Shown here: piece by piece, positions 1 to 6,680 of the stretch
Layout of the letters: each line of letters starts with the position of its first letter
Numbering within the stretch: position 1 is the first letter of the stretch
Assembly (NCBI GenBank): GCA_047920935.1
Contig: JBLRXD010000060.1
Location: forward strand, 1-18,030
DNA from: UBA7803 sp047920935
GTDB lineage: Bacteria > Pseudomonadota > Gammaproteobacteria > Pseudomonadales > Azotimanducaceae
DNA: 18,030 nucleotides
Direction of reading: 5' to 3'
Translations under genes and position numbers: made by a program
The notes under the pieces: model-generated
What the model saw: only the letters and a program-made list of their open reading frames with translations
Database searches by the model: none
What the model was told of the DNA's origin: nothing

Positions 1-723
1 GGCGGATATCACTTGAGCGGGGAGAAGACCTCGATCTCGCTCATCGGTCAGGCCGATCGCATCCTGCTTTTCGCGCGCACCGACCCGGACGTGCCGGGGG
101 CCGGAGGGGTTTCGGCGTTTCTGGTTCCTCTGGACCAGGAAGGCATCACCCGTACCGCCTTCGAGGACGTGGGTTCCGGCGCGGTGGGGCGCGGCAGCGT
201 GTTCTTCGACGGCGTGGCGGTGCCGGAGCGCTGGCGAGTCGGCCCGGAGGGCGAAGGTTTCCGCCAGGTGATGCGCGGCTTCGATTACAGTCGGGCGCTG
301 ATCGGGCTTCAGTGTCTCGGGGCGGCTGCCGCTTCGCTGGAGGAGACCTGGCAGTATGTGACCGAGCGCGAAGCGTTCGGGGCGCCCATCGCCCGCTATC
401 AGGGAGTGACCGAGCCGCTCGCCGAATCCGAGACCTGGCTGCGGGCGGCGCGGCTGCTCTGCTACGAGACGTTGGCGAGGCGCGATCGCGGCGAGCCACA
501 CACCGCGGAGGCCGCCATGTGCAAGTGGTGGGCGCCGAAGGTGGCGTTCGACACGGTGCACCGCTGTCTGCTGACCCACGGCCACGGTGGATACAGCAAG
601 GAGCTGCCCCATCAGCAGCGGCTGCGCGACATCCTCGGGCTGCAGATCGGCGATGGCACGGCGCAGATTCAGAAGATGATCATCGCTAGAGAGAAGATCG
701 GGCGCGTGGCGGTGCCGTACTGA
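1..723 (+). CDS. Acyl-CoA dehydrogenase, AliB-like (5' end outside window)
   Basis: This is the C-terminal two thirds of an acyl-CoA dehydrogenase, an FAD enzyme that oxidises an acyl-CoA at the alpha-beta bond. The frame is open to base 1 (GGYHLSGEK...), so the TTG at 13 is internal and the true start lies upstream. The middle beta-domain ends near FFDGVAVPE, followed by the helical domain (FDYSRALIGL, ERE-AFG, LLTHGHGGYS) and the FAD/catalytic segment GDGTAQIQ. The usual catalytic Glu of the YEGT motif is Asp here (codon 652-654). From memory, this Asp and the FDYSRALIGL stretch resemble cyclohexanecarboxyl-CoA dehydrogenases (AliB), known in alicyclic acid breakdown. That substrate is inference; the family call is firm. 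The next gene, 29 bases downstream, is an enoyl-CoA hydratase homologue, as expected for a beta-oxidation pair. Confidence 0.88.
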   Translation, partial: GGYHLSGEKTSISLIGQADRILLFARTDPDVPGAGGVSAFLVPLDQEGITRTAFEDVGSGAVGRGSVFFDGVAVPERWRVGPEGEGFRQVMRGFDYSRALIGLQCLGAAAASLEETWQYVTEREAFGAPIARYQGVTEPLAESETWLRAARLLCYETLARRDRGEPHTAEAAMCKWWAPKVAFDTVHRCLLTHGHGGYSKELPHQQRLRDILGLQIGDGTAQIQKMIIAREKIGRVAVPY

Positions 724-752
724 CGGCGCCGATCGAAGCGGGAGGGGGCGAC

Positions 753-1529
753 ATGGCCGGGATGCTGAGGTGGAGGCACGAGCGCGGGGTGGCAGTGCTG
801 GCGCTGAACCGCCCCGATCGTCTGAACAGCCTGTGCCTCGAGCTTCTCGACGCCATCGAGGCGCGGCTCATAGCGGCGGAGGCGGCGGACGACGTGCACG
901 CGATACTGATCGTCGCCGAGGGGCCACACTTCTGCGCCGGCGCCGACCTCGGCGAGGTGAGCGCGCGGCGGAAAGACCGGGACCGGCTCGCCGAGTTCAT
1001 CGCCCGGGGCCACGAGGTGTTGCTGCGCCTCGAGGCCTGTCCGTTGCCGGTGGTCGCGGCGGTGCAGGGCTACTGCCTCGCCGGCGGGCTGGAGCTGATG
1101 ATGGCGGTCGATGTGGTGCTGGCGGCGGAGGATGCCCGCATCGGCTGCCAGCACGCACGCTACGGCCTGGTGCCGGGATGGGGCGGCACCCAGCGGCTGG
1201 CGCGTCTGGTGGGGCTTCGGCGTGCCCTCGAGTTGATGTACTCGGCGCGCTGGCTCGAGGCGGACGAGGCGCGGAGTTGGGGGCTGGTCAACGACGTGGT
1301 CCCCGCAGCCGTGCTCGACGAACGGGCCCTCGAACTGGCGTCCGAGCTGAGCGGCCGCAGCCGGACAGGTCTGGCGGCCATGAAGTGCCTCGCGCGGGAG
1401 GGGCTCGATCTGCCGCTGCAGGACGCGCTGGCGCTGGAGCGCGAGCGGGTCGTGGACGTCTTGCTCGGCGACGATGCCGCGGAAGGCCTGGCGGCCTTCC
1501 GGGAGCGTCGTGAGCCGAGGTTCGGCTGA
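753..1529 (+). CDS. Enoyl-CoA hydratase/isomerase (crotonase) family
   Basis: This 258-residue protein has the usual length and fold of crotonases, which act on CoA thioesters. The ATG follows GGGAGGGGG, a strong ribosome site. The oxyanion-hole segment HFCAGADLGE lies at about 59-68 and the second one at AGGLEL, 110-115. The Glu equivalent to rat crotonase Glu144 is present (E114). The position of Glu164 is occupied by His134 in GCQHARYG, although the following GLVPGWGGTQRL is canonical. One missing acid means it may be an isomerase, a hydrolase or a hydratase with altered chemistry rather than a standard hydratase. It sits 29 bases after the AliB-like dehydrogenase in the same direction and probably shares its transcript, so its substrate is likely the enoyl-CoA made by that enzyme (inference). 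Confidence 0.87.
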   Translation: MAGMLRWRHERGVAVLALNRPDRLNSLCLELLDAIEARLIAAEAADDVHAILIVAEGPHFCAGADLGEVSARRKDRDRLAEFIARGHEVLLRLEACPLPVVAAVQGYCLAGGLELMMAVDVVLAAEDARIGCQHARYGLVPGWGGTQRLARLVGLRRALELMYSARWLEADEARSWGLVNDVVPAAVLDERALELASELSGRSRTGLAAMKCLAREGLDLPLQDALALERERVVDVLLGDDAAEGLAAFRERREPRFG

Positions 1530-1547
1530 TCCCTCGACGATGACCCG

Positions 1548-1562
1548 GCCCCTGCTAGGGGC
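1548..1562. terminator. Hairpin between convergent genes
   Basis: A perfect inverted repeat, GCCCCT-GCT-AGGGGC, lies in the 35-base gap between two genes that face each other. The position suits a bidirectional terminator, but no T tract follows on either strand. It could equally be a weak or factor-assisted stop, or chance in GC-rich DNA. Confidence 0.3.
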
Positions 1563-1564
1563 GC

Positions 1565-2371
1565 TCATTCACCGCGGAACTCGGGCTTGCGCTTCTCCAT
1601 GAAGGCACGCGGGCCTTCGACGGCGTCCCTCGATCGCATTACCCGGCCGGCGAGCTCGTTCTCGATGCGAAACGCGTCGTTGAGCGGTAGCCCGCTGGTG
1701 CGGATGACGGCTTCCTTGCACGCGGCCACCGCGAGCGGGCCGTTTTCGGCGATGCGGGCCGCGAGTGCTTCGGCGCGGCCGAGTACCTCGGCAGCCGGCA
1801 CCACCTCGTTGATCAGCCCGATCCGGTAGGCTTCCTCGGCGCTCATGCGATCGCCGGTCAAGAGGATCTGCATGGCCTTGCAGTAGGGGATCTGCCGTGC
1901 CAGGCGCACCAGAGTGCCGCCGGCGGGGATGATGCCGCGCATCACCTCGGAGAGCCCGAACTCGGCGTGCTCGGCGGCGATGCGCAGATCGGTCGCCTGC
2001 AGGATCTCGGTGCCGCCCGCCAAGGCAAAGCCGTTGACGGCGGCGATGACCGGCTTGTACAGCTCGAAGTCGCGAAGCAGGGCTTTCTGCATCAGCGAGC
2101 GGTCAGCGAGTAGCGCCTCGTCGTGCTCGTCCTCCGGCTTGCGGGAGCCGGACAACAGCGGTATCAGCAGCCCGAGATCGGCGCCGGCGCAGAAGGCGCG
2201 GTCGCCCGCGCCGGTGAGGATCGCCACGCGCGCCTCCCGGTCGTCGCGGAAGTCCTGCCAGGCCTCGGCCATTTCCACGATCATCTGCGGGCTCAGCGCG
2301 TTGCGCCGCTCGGGGCGGTTCATGACCAGGTAGGCGATGCCGTCGCGTTTCTGGTAGTCGAGATGGGGCAT
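1565..2371 (-). CDS. Enoyl-CoA hydratase
   Basis: This 268-residue crotonase-family protein probably hydrates an enoyl-CoA. The start is taken at 2371 (MPHLDYQKRDG), because AAAGGAAA precedes it at normal distance. An in-frame ATG at 2395 has no ribosome site. The segment DRAFCAGADLG covers about 57-67. Both catalytic acids are visible: E122 in GGTEIL and E142 in FGLSEVMRG, matching Glu144 and Glu164 of rat crotonase. The GGTLVRLARQIP stretch and the C-terminal AFMEKRKPEF are typical of the family. It is convergent with the neighbouring plus-strand hydratase and so is expressed separately. Its complete active site contrasts with that neighbour. Substrate unknown. Confidence 0.88.
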   Translation of the reverse strand: MPHLDYQKRDGIAYLVMNRPERRNALSPQMIVEMAEAWQDFRDDREARVAILTGAGDRAFCAGADLGLLIPLLSGSRKPEDEHDEALLADRSLMQKALLRDFELYKPVIAAVNGFALAGGTEILQATDLRIAAEHAEFGLSEVMRGIIPAGGTLVRLARQIPYCKAMQILLTGDRMSAEEAYRIGLINEVVPAAEVLGRAEALAARIAENGPLAVAACKEAVIRTSGLPLNDAFRIENELAGRVMRSRDAVEGPRAFMEKRKPEFRGE

Positions 2372-2425
2372 GGGCTGGTTTCCTTTGCGTTGCATGGGTT
2401 GCAGGAGTGATACGGCCGTTGCCGC

Positions 2426-2466
2426 TTCGAATCGGCCGCGGGTCTGGGGTATGATAAGCGCGCTTA
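2426..2466 (+). promoter_or_regulatory. Candidate promoter with palindromic operator upstream of the BVMO gene
   Basis: TTCGAA (2426-2431) and TATGAT (2450-2455) are separated by 18 bases. The -10 is good and the -35 poor (three of six consensus bases). The -10 runs directly into a perfect 12-base palindrome, TAAGCGCGCTTA (2455-2466), where a repressor would block initiation. The reverse complement of CGCTTACG (2461-2468) recurs at 2569-2576. If used, this promoter gives a leader of about 150 bases before the BVMO start. No regulator gene lies nearby. This is prediction by eye. Confidence 0.4.
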
Positions 2467-2532
2467 CGGACTGTTGTCAGGCGCCCGGATCCGCGGCTTC
2501 GACGCGAGAGTGACCCCATGACCGGTCCATTG

Positions 2533-2563
2533 TTACGGTCCCACTTGTTTACGGTCCCACTTG
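2533..2563 (+). repeat. 15-bp tandem direct repeat in the BVMO leader
   Basis: TTACGGTCCCACTTG occurs twice without mismatch (2533-2547 and 2549-2563), one base apart, giving a 16-base period. It lies between the candidate promoter and the BVMO start, in sequence with no convincing coding content. It could bind an activator or repressor as tandem sites, or be a small duplication. The rest of the 2372-2618 interval shows no gene. Confidence 0.7.
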
Positions 2564-2618
2564 GAATACGTAAGCGTGGCAACCATCGAGCACAACGGCG
2601 TGATGAGGTATCGAGGAC

Positions 2619-4238
2619 ATGGTCGACAGAGTCGAAGCGGAAACGGAACGGCTGGACGCGCTCATCGTGGGCGCGGGGTTCAACGGCGTGTACCAGCTCT
2701 ACCGGCTGCGGCAGGAAGGCTTCAAGGCCCGGATCTTCGATGCCGGTCACGAGCTGGGCGGCATCTGGTACTGGAACTGCTACCCCGGCGCCCGGGTGGA
2801 TTCTCACGTGCCGAACTACGAATTCTCCATTCCGGAGGTGTGGCAGGACTGGACCTGGAGCGAGCGGTTTCCCTCCTGGCGGGAGCTGCGGGCGTACTTC
2901 CAGCACGTCGACCGCAAGCTGGATATCAGCCGCGATGTCCGGTTCAACACCCGGGTGACCGAGGCGCGGTTCGACGCCGAGCAGGACGAGTGGCTGATCC
3001 GCACCGAGGATGGGCATCAGGTACGGGCGCGCTTCTTCATCCCTTGTCTCGGCTTCGCGGCGCAGGCGTACGTTCCCGATTATCCCGGACTCGAGACCTT
3101 CGCCGGCCCCTGCCACCACACGGCCCGCTGGCCCCAGCACGGCGTCGAGCTTGCCGGCAAGCGGGTGGGCGTGATCGGCACCGGCGCCAGTGGCGTGCAG
3201 GTGATTCAGGAAGCCGGGCGGGTGGCGTCCCACACCACGGTTTTCCAGCGCACGCCGATGCTGGCTCTGCCCATGCGCCAGCGGCGCCTCGACGCGGCTG
3301 AGCAGGCGAAGATGAAGGAGGAGTATCCGGCCATCTTCCACCAGCGCAATCATGGGCCGTCATCGTTCTACGACCTCGTTCCCGACCCGCGCTCGGCCAT
3401 GGAGGTTTCCGAGGACGAGCGGCTGGCGGTATTCGAGGACGCCTGGCAGAAGGGCGGTTTCCACTTCTGGGCGGGCACCTTCGCCGACGTGCTGTACAAC
3501 GAGGCCTCCAACCGGGAGGCCTACCGCTTCTGGCGCGACAAGACACGCGCACGGATCAAGGATCCTGCACTCGTGGAAAAGCTGGCGCCTGCCGAGGCGC
3601 CGCATCCGTTCGGCGCCAAGCGCCCGTCGCTCGAGCAGTGGTACTTCGAGGTGTTCAACCAGGACAACAGCACCCTCGTGGATCTGCGCGAGGACCCGAT
3701 CGAGGAGATCACACCCCGGGGCGTGCGCACGGCAGCGGCGCTACACGAACTGGACGTGCTGGTGCTGGCCACCGGCTTCGACGCCGGCACGGGCGGCTTC
3801 ACGCGCATGGACGTGCGCGGTGTGGACGGCCGCCGGCTGCGGGACTACTGGGCCGATGGCGTGCGCACGCATCTCGGCTACGGCGTGCCGGGATTTCCCA
3901 ACATGCTCATGCTCTACGGCCCGCAGAGTCCCACTGCATTCTGCAACGGCCCGACCTGCGCCGAAGTTCAGGGGGAATGGGTGGTCGACTGTCTGCGCCG
4001 GCTCCGGGCGCAGGGGCGGACGCGCATCGAGGCCACGGAGGAGGCGGCCGATGCCTGGGTGAAGCACATGCACGACCTCTCGGAGATGACCCTCCTGTCC
4101 CGCGCCGATTCGTGGTACATGGGCGCCAACGTGCCGGGCAAGCGCCGCGAGCTGCTGTTTCACCCCGGCGTTCGAATCTATCTCGAGCATTGCGACACCT
4201 GTGCGAGCAATGGCTACGAAGGTTTCCGACTTGGGTGA
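2619..4238 (+). CDS. Type I Baeyer-Villiger monooxygenase (FAD, NADPH)
   Basis: This 539-residue flavoprotein should insert oxygen next to a ketone carbonyl, giving an ester or lactone. The FAD Rossmann motif GAGFNG is at 18-23 and the second nucleotide site GVIGTGASG at 184-192. The type I BVMO fingerprint FxGxxxHxxxW matches at 161-171 (FAGPCHHTARW) and is followed by Pro. KRP at 334-336 supplies the Arg expected at the catalytic position (R335). VLATGFD near 382-388 and GGFTRMDVRG at 392-401 resemble cyclohexanone monooxygenase. The length fits the family. The ATG is preceded by GAGG at short spacing, a modest ribosome site. It is a single-gene unit with its own upstream region and is convergent with the amidohydrolase at 4283-5434, which might hydrolyse a product (inference). 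Substrate unknown: cyclic ketones, steroids and aryl ketones are all possible. Confidence 0.88.
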   Translation: MVDRVEAETERLDALIVGAGFNGVYQLYRLRQEGFKARIFDAGHELGGIWYWNCYPGARVDSHVPNYEFSIPEVWQDWTWSERFPSWRELRAYFQHVDRKLDISRDVRFNTRVTEARFDAEQDEWLIRTEDGHQVRARFFIPCLGFAAQAYVPDYPGLETFAGPCHHTARWPQHGVELAGKRVGVIGTGASGVQVIQEAGRVASHTTVFQRTPMLALPMRQRRLDAAEQAKMKEEYPAIFHQRNHGPSSFYDLVPDPRSAMEVSEDERLAVFEDAWQKGGFHFWAGTFADVLYNEASNREAYRFWRDKTRARIKDPALVEKLAPAEAPHPFGAKRPSLEQWYFEVFNQDNSTLVDLREDPIEEITPRGVRTAAALHELDVLVLATGFDAGTGGFTRMDVRGVDGRRLRDYWADGVRTHLGYGVPGFPNMLMLYGPQSPTAFCNGPTCAEVQGEWVVDCLRRLRAQGRTRIEATEEAADAWVKHMHDLSEMTLLSRADSWYMGANVPGKRRELLFHPGVRIYLEHCDTCASNGYEGFRLG

Positions 4239-4282
4239 CCACGTCGAGACCCTGCCCTTCCCTCAGGCAGCCAGTGCGTGGT

Positions 4283-5434
4283 TCAGGCCACCGCCTCTTC
4301 CGCGATCCGCCAGCTCTCCGCGCCCGCCGGCAGGTTGAACACGCGGGCCGTGTTGTCGCGCAGGATGTCCTGCTTCTGCTGCTCTGTCAGGTGCCCGGTC
4401 TGCTCGGCGATGAGCTGTTGTGAGCGTGGCCAGGTGGAATCGGTGTGGGGGAAATCGCTGGCCCACAGCAGGTGGCGGTGATCGATCATGTGCAGGGACT
4501 GAAATGCCGTGCGGTCGTCCTGAAAGGTCGCATAGACGTTGCTGCGCACGTATTCGCTGGGCAGCTTCGACAGACCTTTGATGATGCCGTCTTCCGCGTG
4601 GATCATGGCGGCGTGGTCCATGCGGTACATGTAGTGCGGCAGCCAGCCCACATCGCTCTCCGCCACCACCAGCTTCAGCTTCGGATGCCGCTCGAACACC
4701 CCGCCCAGCACGAACAGCCCCACCACGTCCTGCACGGCGCGGATGATGCCGAGGAAGTTGTTCAGGGCGTGTCCGCGGGGCTTGGTGTGCAGGCTGCCGG
4801 CGCGTGAGGTGAGAATGTGGAAGCAGACCGGAAGCTGGAGATCCACCGCACACTCCCAAAGCGCATCGTAATCCGGGTGGTCATAGTCCTCGTGAACCGG
4901 GTCCCCCGGCATCATCATGCCGACCATGCCCATCTGCCGGGCACGACGGAAATCCGCAATGGCGGAGTCCACGTCCAGCACGGCGGTCTGGGCGAGTCCG
5001 AAGATGCGGTCGGGCGCCTCGCTGCACATGCTCTGGAGCCAGCGGTTGTAGGCCTGCATGCAGGCGTCCTTGTAGTCCGGCTCGCGGTGCATGCACAGGC
5101 CCATGCCGACGGACGCGTATATAATCTCGGCGGCAAGGCCGTCCTGGTCCATGTACGGCAGGCGGGCCTTGCCCCCGTAGGCGGCCTCGCGGATGTCGGA
5201 AAAACGGATGCGCCTGGCGCGCTCGAGGCGCTCCCGGACGCCGAAGCCGGCCCCGTCGATGAAGCCGAGCGCCACCGGCTTCTTCATGCCCTTGATCACG
5301 AACGCCTCGGTGCCGTCCGGTTGCTCGACGATCCGTGGCGCGTCGTCGCGGTACTTCGGATCGATGAAGTCGACGTAGCAGTTCGGGGGCTCGCAGATGT
5401 GGCCATCGGCGGAAATGATACCTCTGGGAATCAT
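4283..5434 (-). CDS. Amidohydrolase family 2 (ACMSD-like TIM barrel)
   Basis: This 383-residue metal-dependent hydrolase or decarboxylase belongs to the amidohydrolase-2 group. The N-terminal metal motif is SADGHICEP (D10, H12, E15), with Asp in place of the first His of HxH, as in many members. Further family landmarks are CFH (H206), VFERHPKLKLVVAES (246-260) and the C-terminal ASDFPHTDSTWP with D327. GGAGG lies about ten bases before the ATG. It is the last gene of the minus-strand run, 67 bases after the P450 stop, and has its own ribosome site after an A-rich stretch. It may cleave a C-N, C-O or C-C bond in the product of the upstream enzymes; the reaction cannot be told from sequence. 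It is a paralogue of the truncated gene at 17032-18030. Confidence 0.85.
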   Translation of the reverse strand: MIPRGIISADGHICEPPNCYVDFIDPKYRDDAPRIVEQPDGTEAFVIKGMKKPVALGFIDGAGFGVRERLERARRIRFSDIREAAYGGKARLPYMDQDGLAAEIIYASVGMGLCMHREPDYKDACMQAYNRWLQSMCSEAPDRIFGLAQTAVLDVDSAIADFRRARQMGMVGMMMPGDPVHEDYDHPDYDALWECAVDLQLPVCFHILTSRAGSLHTKPRGHALNNFLGIIRAVQDVVGLFVLGGVFERHPKLKLVVAESDVGWLPHYMYRMDHAAMIHAEDGIIKGLSKLPSEYVRSNVYATFQDDRTAFQSLHMIDHRHLLWASDFPHTDSTWPRSQQLIAEQTGHLTEQQKQDILRDNTARVFNLPAGAESWRIAEEAVA

Positions 5435-5499
5435 GATTGGACCTCCGGTTTTTTCTTGACTCGTCCCGATGTGCCGCTCGAGCCTGCGGTCGGGCCACC

Positions 5500-5520
5500 C
5501 ATCAGGCCACCCGCCTGATG
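5500..5520 (-). promoter_or_regulatory. Stable hairpin over the P450 stop codon
   Basis: An 8-bp perfect stem (CATCAGGC / GCCTGATG on the plus strand) with a five-base loop covers the last P450 codons and its TGA. No T tract follows, so simple intrinsic termination is unlikely. It could protect or process the message, or reduce read-through into the amidohydrolase gene 67 bases on. Confidence 0.35.
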
Positions 5521-6680
5521 AGCAGCGCCTGCGGCCCTCGTACCACCCAGGAGGGCAGCCAGGGCACCGGCGTTTTCAGCTCCGCGCGTCGCAGCAGCGG
5601 TACGAGGTGCGTCAACGCGACCCGGGCCTCGGTGCGCGCGAGATGGGAGCCCAGGCAGAAGTGCAGCCCCCAGCCGAAGCCCACGTGGCCCCGGCAGTCG
5701 CGGCCGATGTCGAAGCGATCGGGCTCGGCGAAGCGGTCGGGATCGTGGTTGGCCGCGCCGTAGCTGACCCAGACCCGCGATCCTGCGGGAATCGTCGTGT
5801 CGCCGAGACGGGTGTCGACGCGTACGCGGCGAAACAGCCCCTGCACCGGCGAGCAGTAACGCAGCCCCTCCTCGACCGCGTGTTCGATCAGCGCGGGGTC
5901 GCGCTCGAGGCGCTCGAGCTGATCAGGGTTCGCGGCCAGCGCAGCGGTGAGCCCGCCGAGGAGATTCGTGGTCGTCTCGTTGCCGGCGGCCAGCAGCAGT
6001 ATGCAATAGGACAACACCTCGCCCGCGGACAGGCGCCCGGGCTCGCGCTCGGCGGCCACCAGCAGGCCGATCAGATCGTCGCTCGCTGCGGCGCGACGTT
6101 GGTCGGCCGCGGCCGCAAGGTAACCGGCGAGCTCGAATACCTCGGCCAGCGCCTGTTCCCGCGCCTCCCCGGAAGCGCCGTTGATGATCGCCACCAGGCC
6201 GTTCGACCAGCGCTTGAAGTCGCTGATCCGGCTCCGCTCCACGCCCAGCAGTTCCGAGATGATGATCACCGGTAACGGCACGGTGAACGCGCTGACGAGG
6301 TCGAATTCAGGGTCGTCGGCCACGTCGTCGAGCAGCTCGCGGCACAGCGCGTCGATGCGCCCCGCCAGCGAGCGCATCCGGGCTGGAGTGAACCGCTTGT
6401 GCAGAATGCCGCGCAGCCGGTCGTGGGTAGGATTGTCGGATGCGATCATGTTGGCGCCGCCGAAGGCGCGTTCGAACAGACGCTCTCGGTCATGCTCCGA
6501 AGGCTCGGAGGAGAACGCCTCGGGACGCTTGAGCACCTCCACCACCCGGTCGAACGCCGTCACCGCCCACATGCCGCCGGGGTCCACGGGCACCGCCTCG
6601 GCTCCGGCGCGAAGCTGCGCGTAGGCCGGATAGGGATCCGCCAGAAACGACGGCGACATCAGATTCAGCCGCGCATTCAC
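5502..6680 (-). CDS. Cytochrome P450 monooxygenase
   Basis: This 392-residue soluble bacterial P450 has all the defining elements. The I-helix AGNETT is at 232-237 and ExxR at 271-274 (EGLR). The haem loop FGWGLHFCLG spans 335-344, with C342 as the thiolate ligand. HDRLR in the C-helix region (86-90) is also typical. The length and lack of a membrane anchor fit class I enzymes of the CYP107/CYP125-like bacterial type; no finer assignment is possible here. It would hydroxylate an unknown substrate using a ferredoxin and reductase, neither of which is encoded in the window. The start is GTG at 6680, overlapping the TGA of the upstream gene as GTGA with no clear ribosome site, so translation is probably coupled. 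Confidence 0.92.
   Translation of the reverse strand: MNARLNLMSPSFLADPYPAYAQLRAGAEAVPVDPGGMWAVTAFDRVVEVLKRPEAFSSEPSEHDRERLFERAFGGANMIASDNPTHDRLRGILHKRFTPARMRSLAGRIDALCRELLDDVADDPEFDLVSAFTVPLPVIIISELLGVERSRISDFKRWSNGLVAIINGASGEAREQALAEVFELAGYLAAAADQRRAAASDDLIGLLVAAEREPGRLSAGEVLSYCILLLAAGNETTTNLLGGLTAALAANPDQLERLERDPALIEHAVEEGLRYCSPVQGLFRRVRVDTRLGDTTIPAGSRVWVSYGAANHDPDRFAEPDRFDIGRDCRGHVGFGWGLHFCLGSHLARTEARVALTHLVPLLRRAELKTPVPWLPSWVVRGPQALLIRRVA

Noticed and set aside
13..15. TTG at 13 as start of the first gene
   Set aside because: The frame is open to base 1 and the preceding residues GGYH fit the internal acyl-CoA dehydrogenase beta-domain. The first third of the protein is missing.
2533..2563. 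Start of a CRISPR array or an attachment site
   Set aside because: Only two copies one base apart, with no spacers, no cas genes and no integrase. A regulatory or chance duplication is more likely.
2103..3353. Long minus-strand open frame of 416 codons
   Set aside because: It runs antisense through the BVMO and hydratase genes, whose domain motifs are unmistakable. Its translation is rich in Arg, Pro and His with no recognisable domain, as expected for a shadow frame in GC-rich DNA.
4252..4270. CTGCC/GGCAG inverted repeat between the BVMO and amidohydrolase genes
   Set aside because: The stem is only five pairs with a nine-base loop and no T run, too weak to call a terminator.
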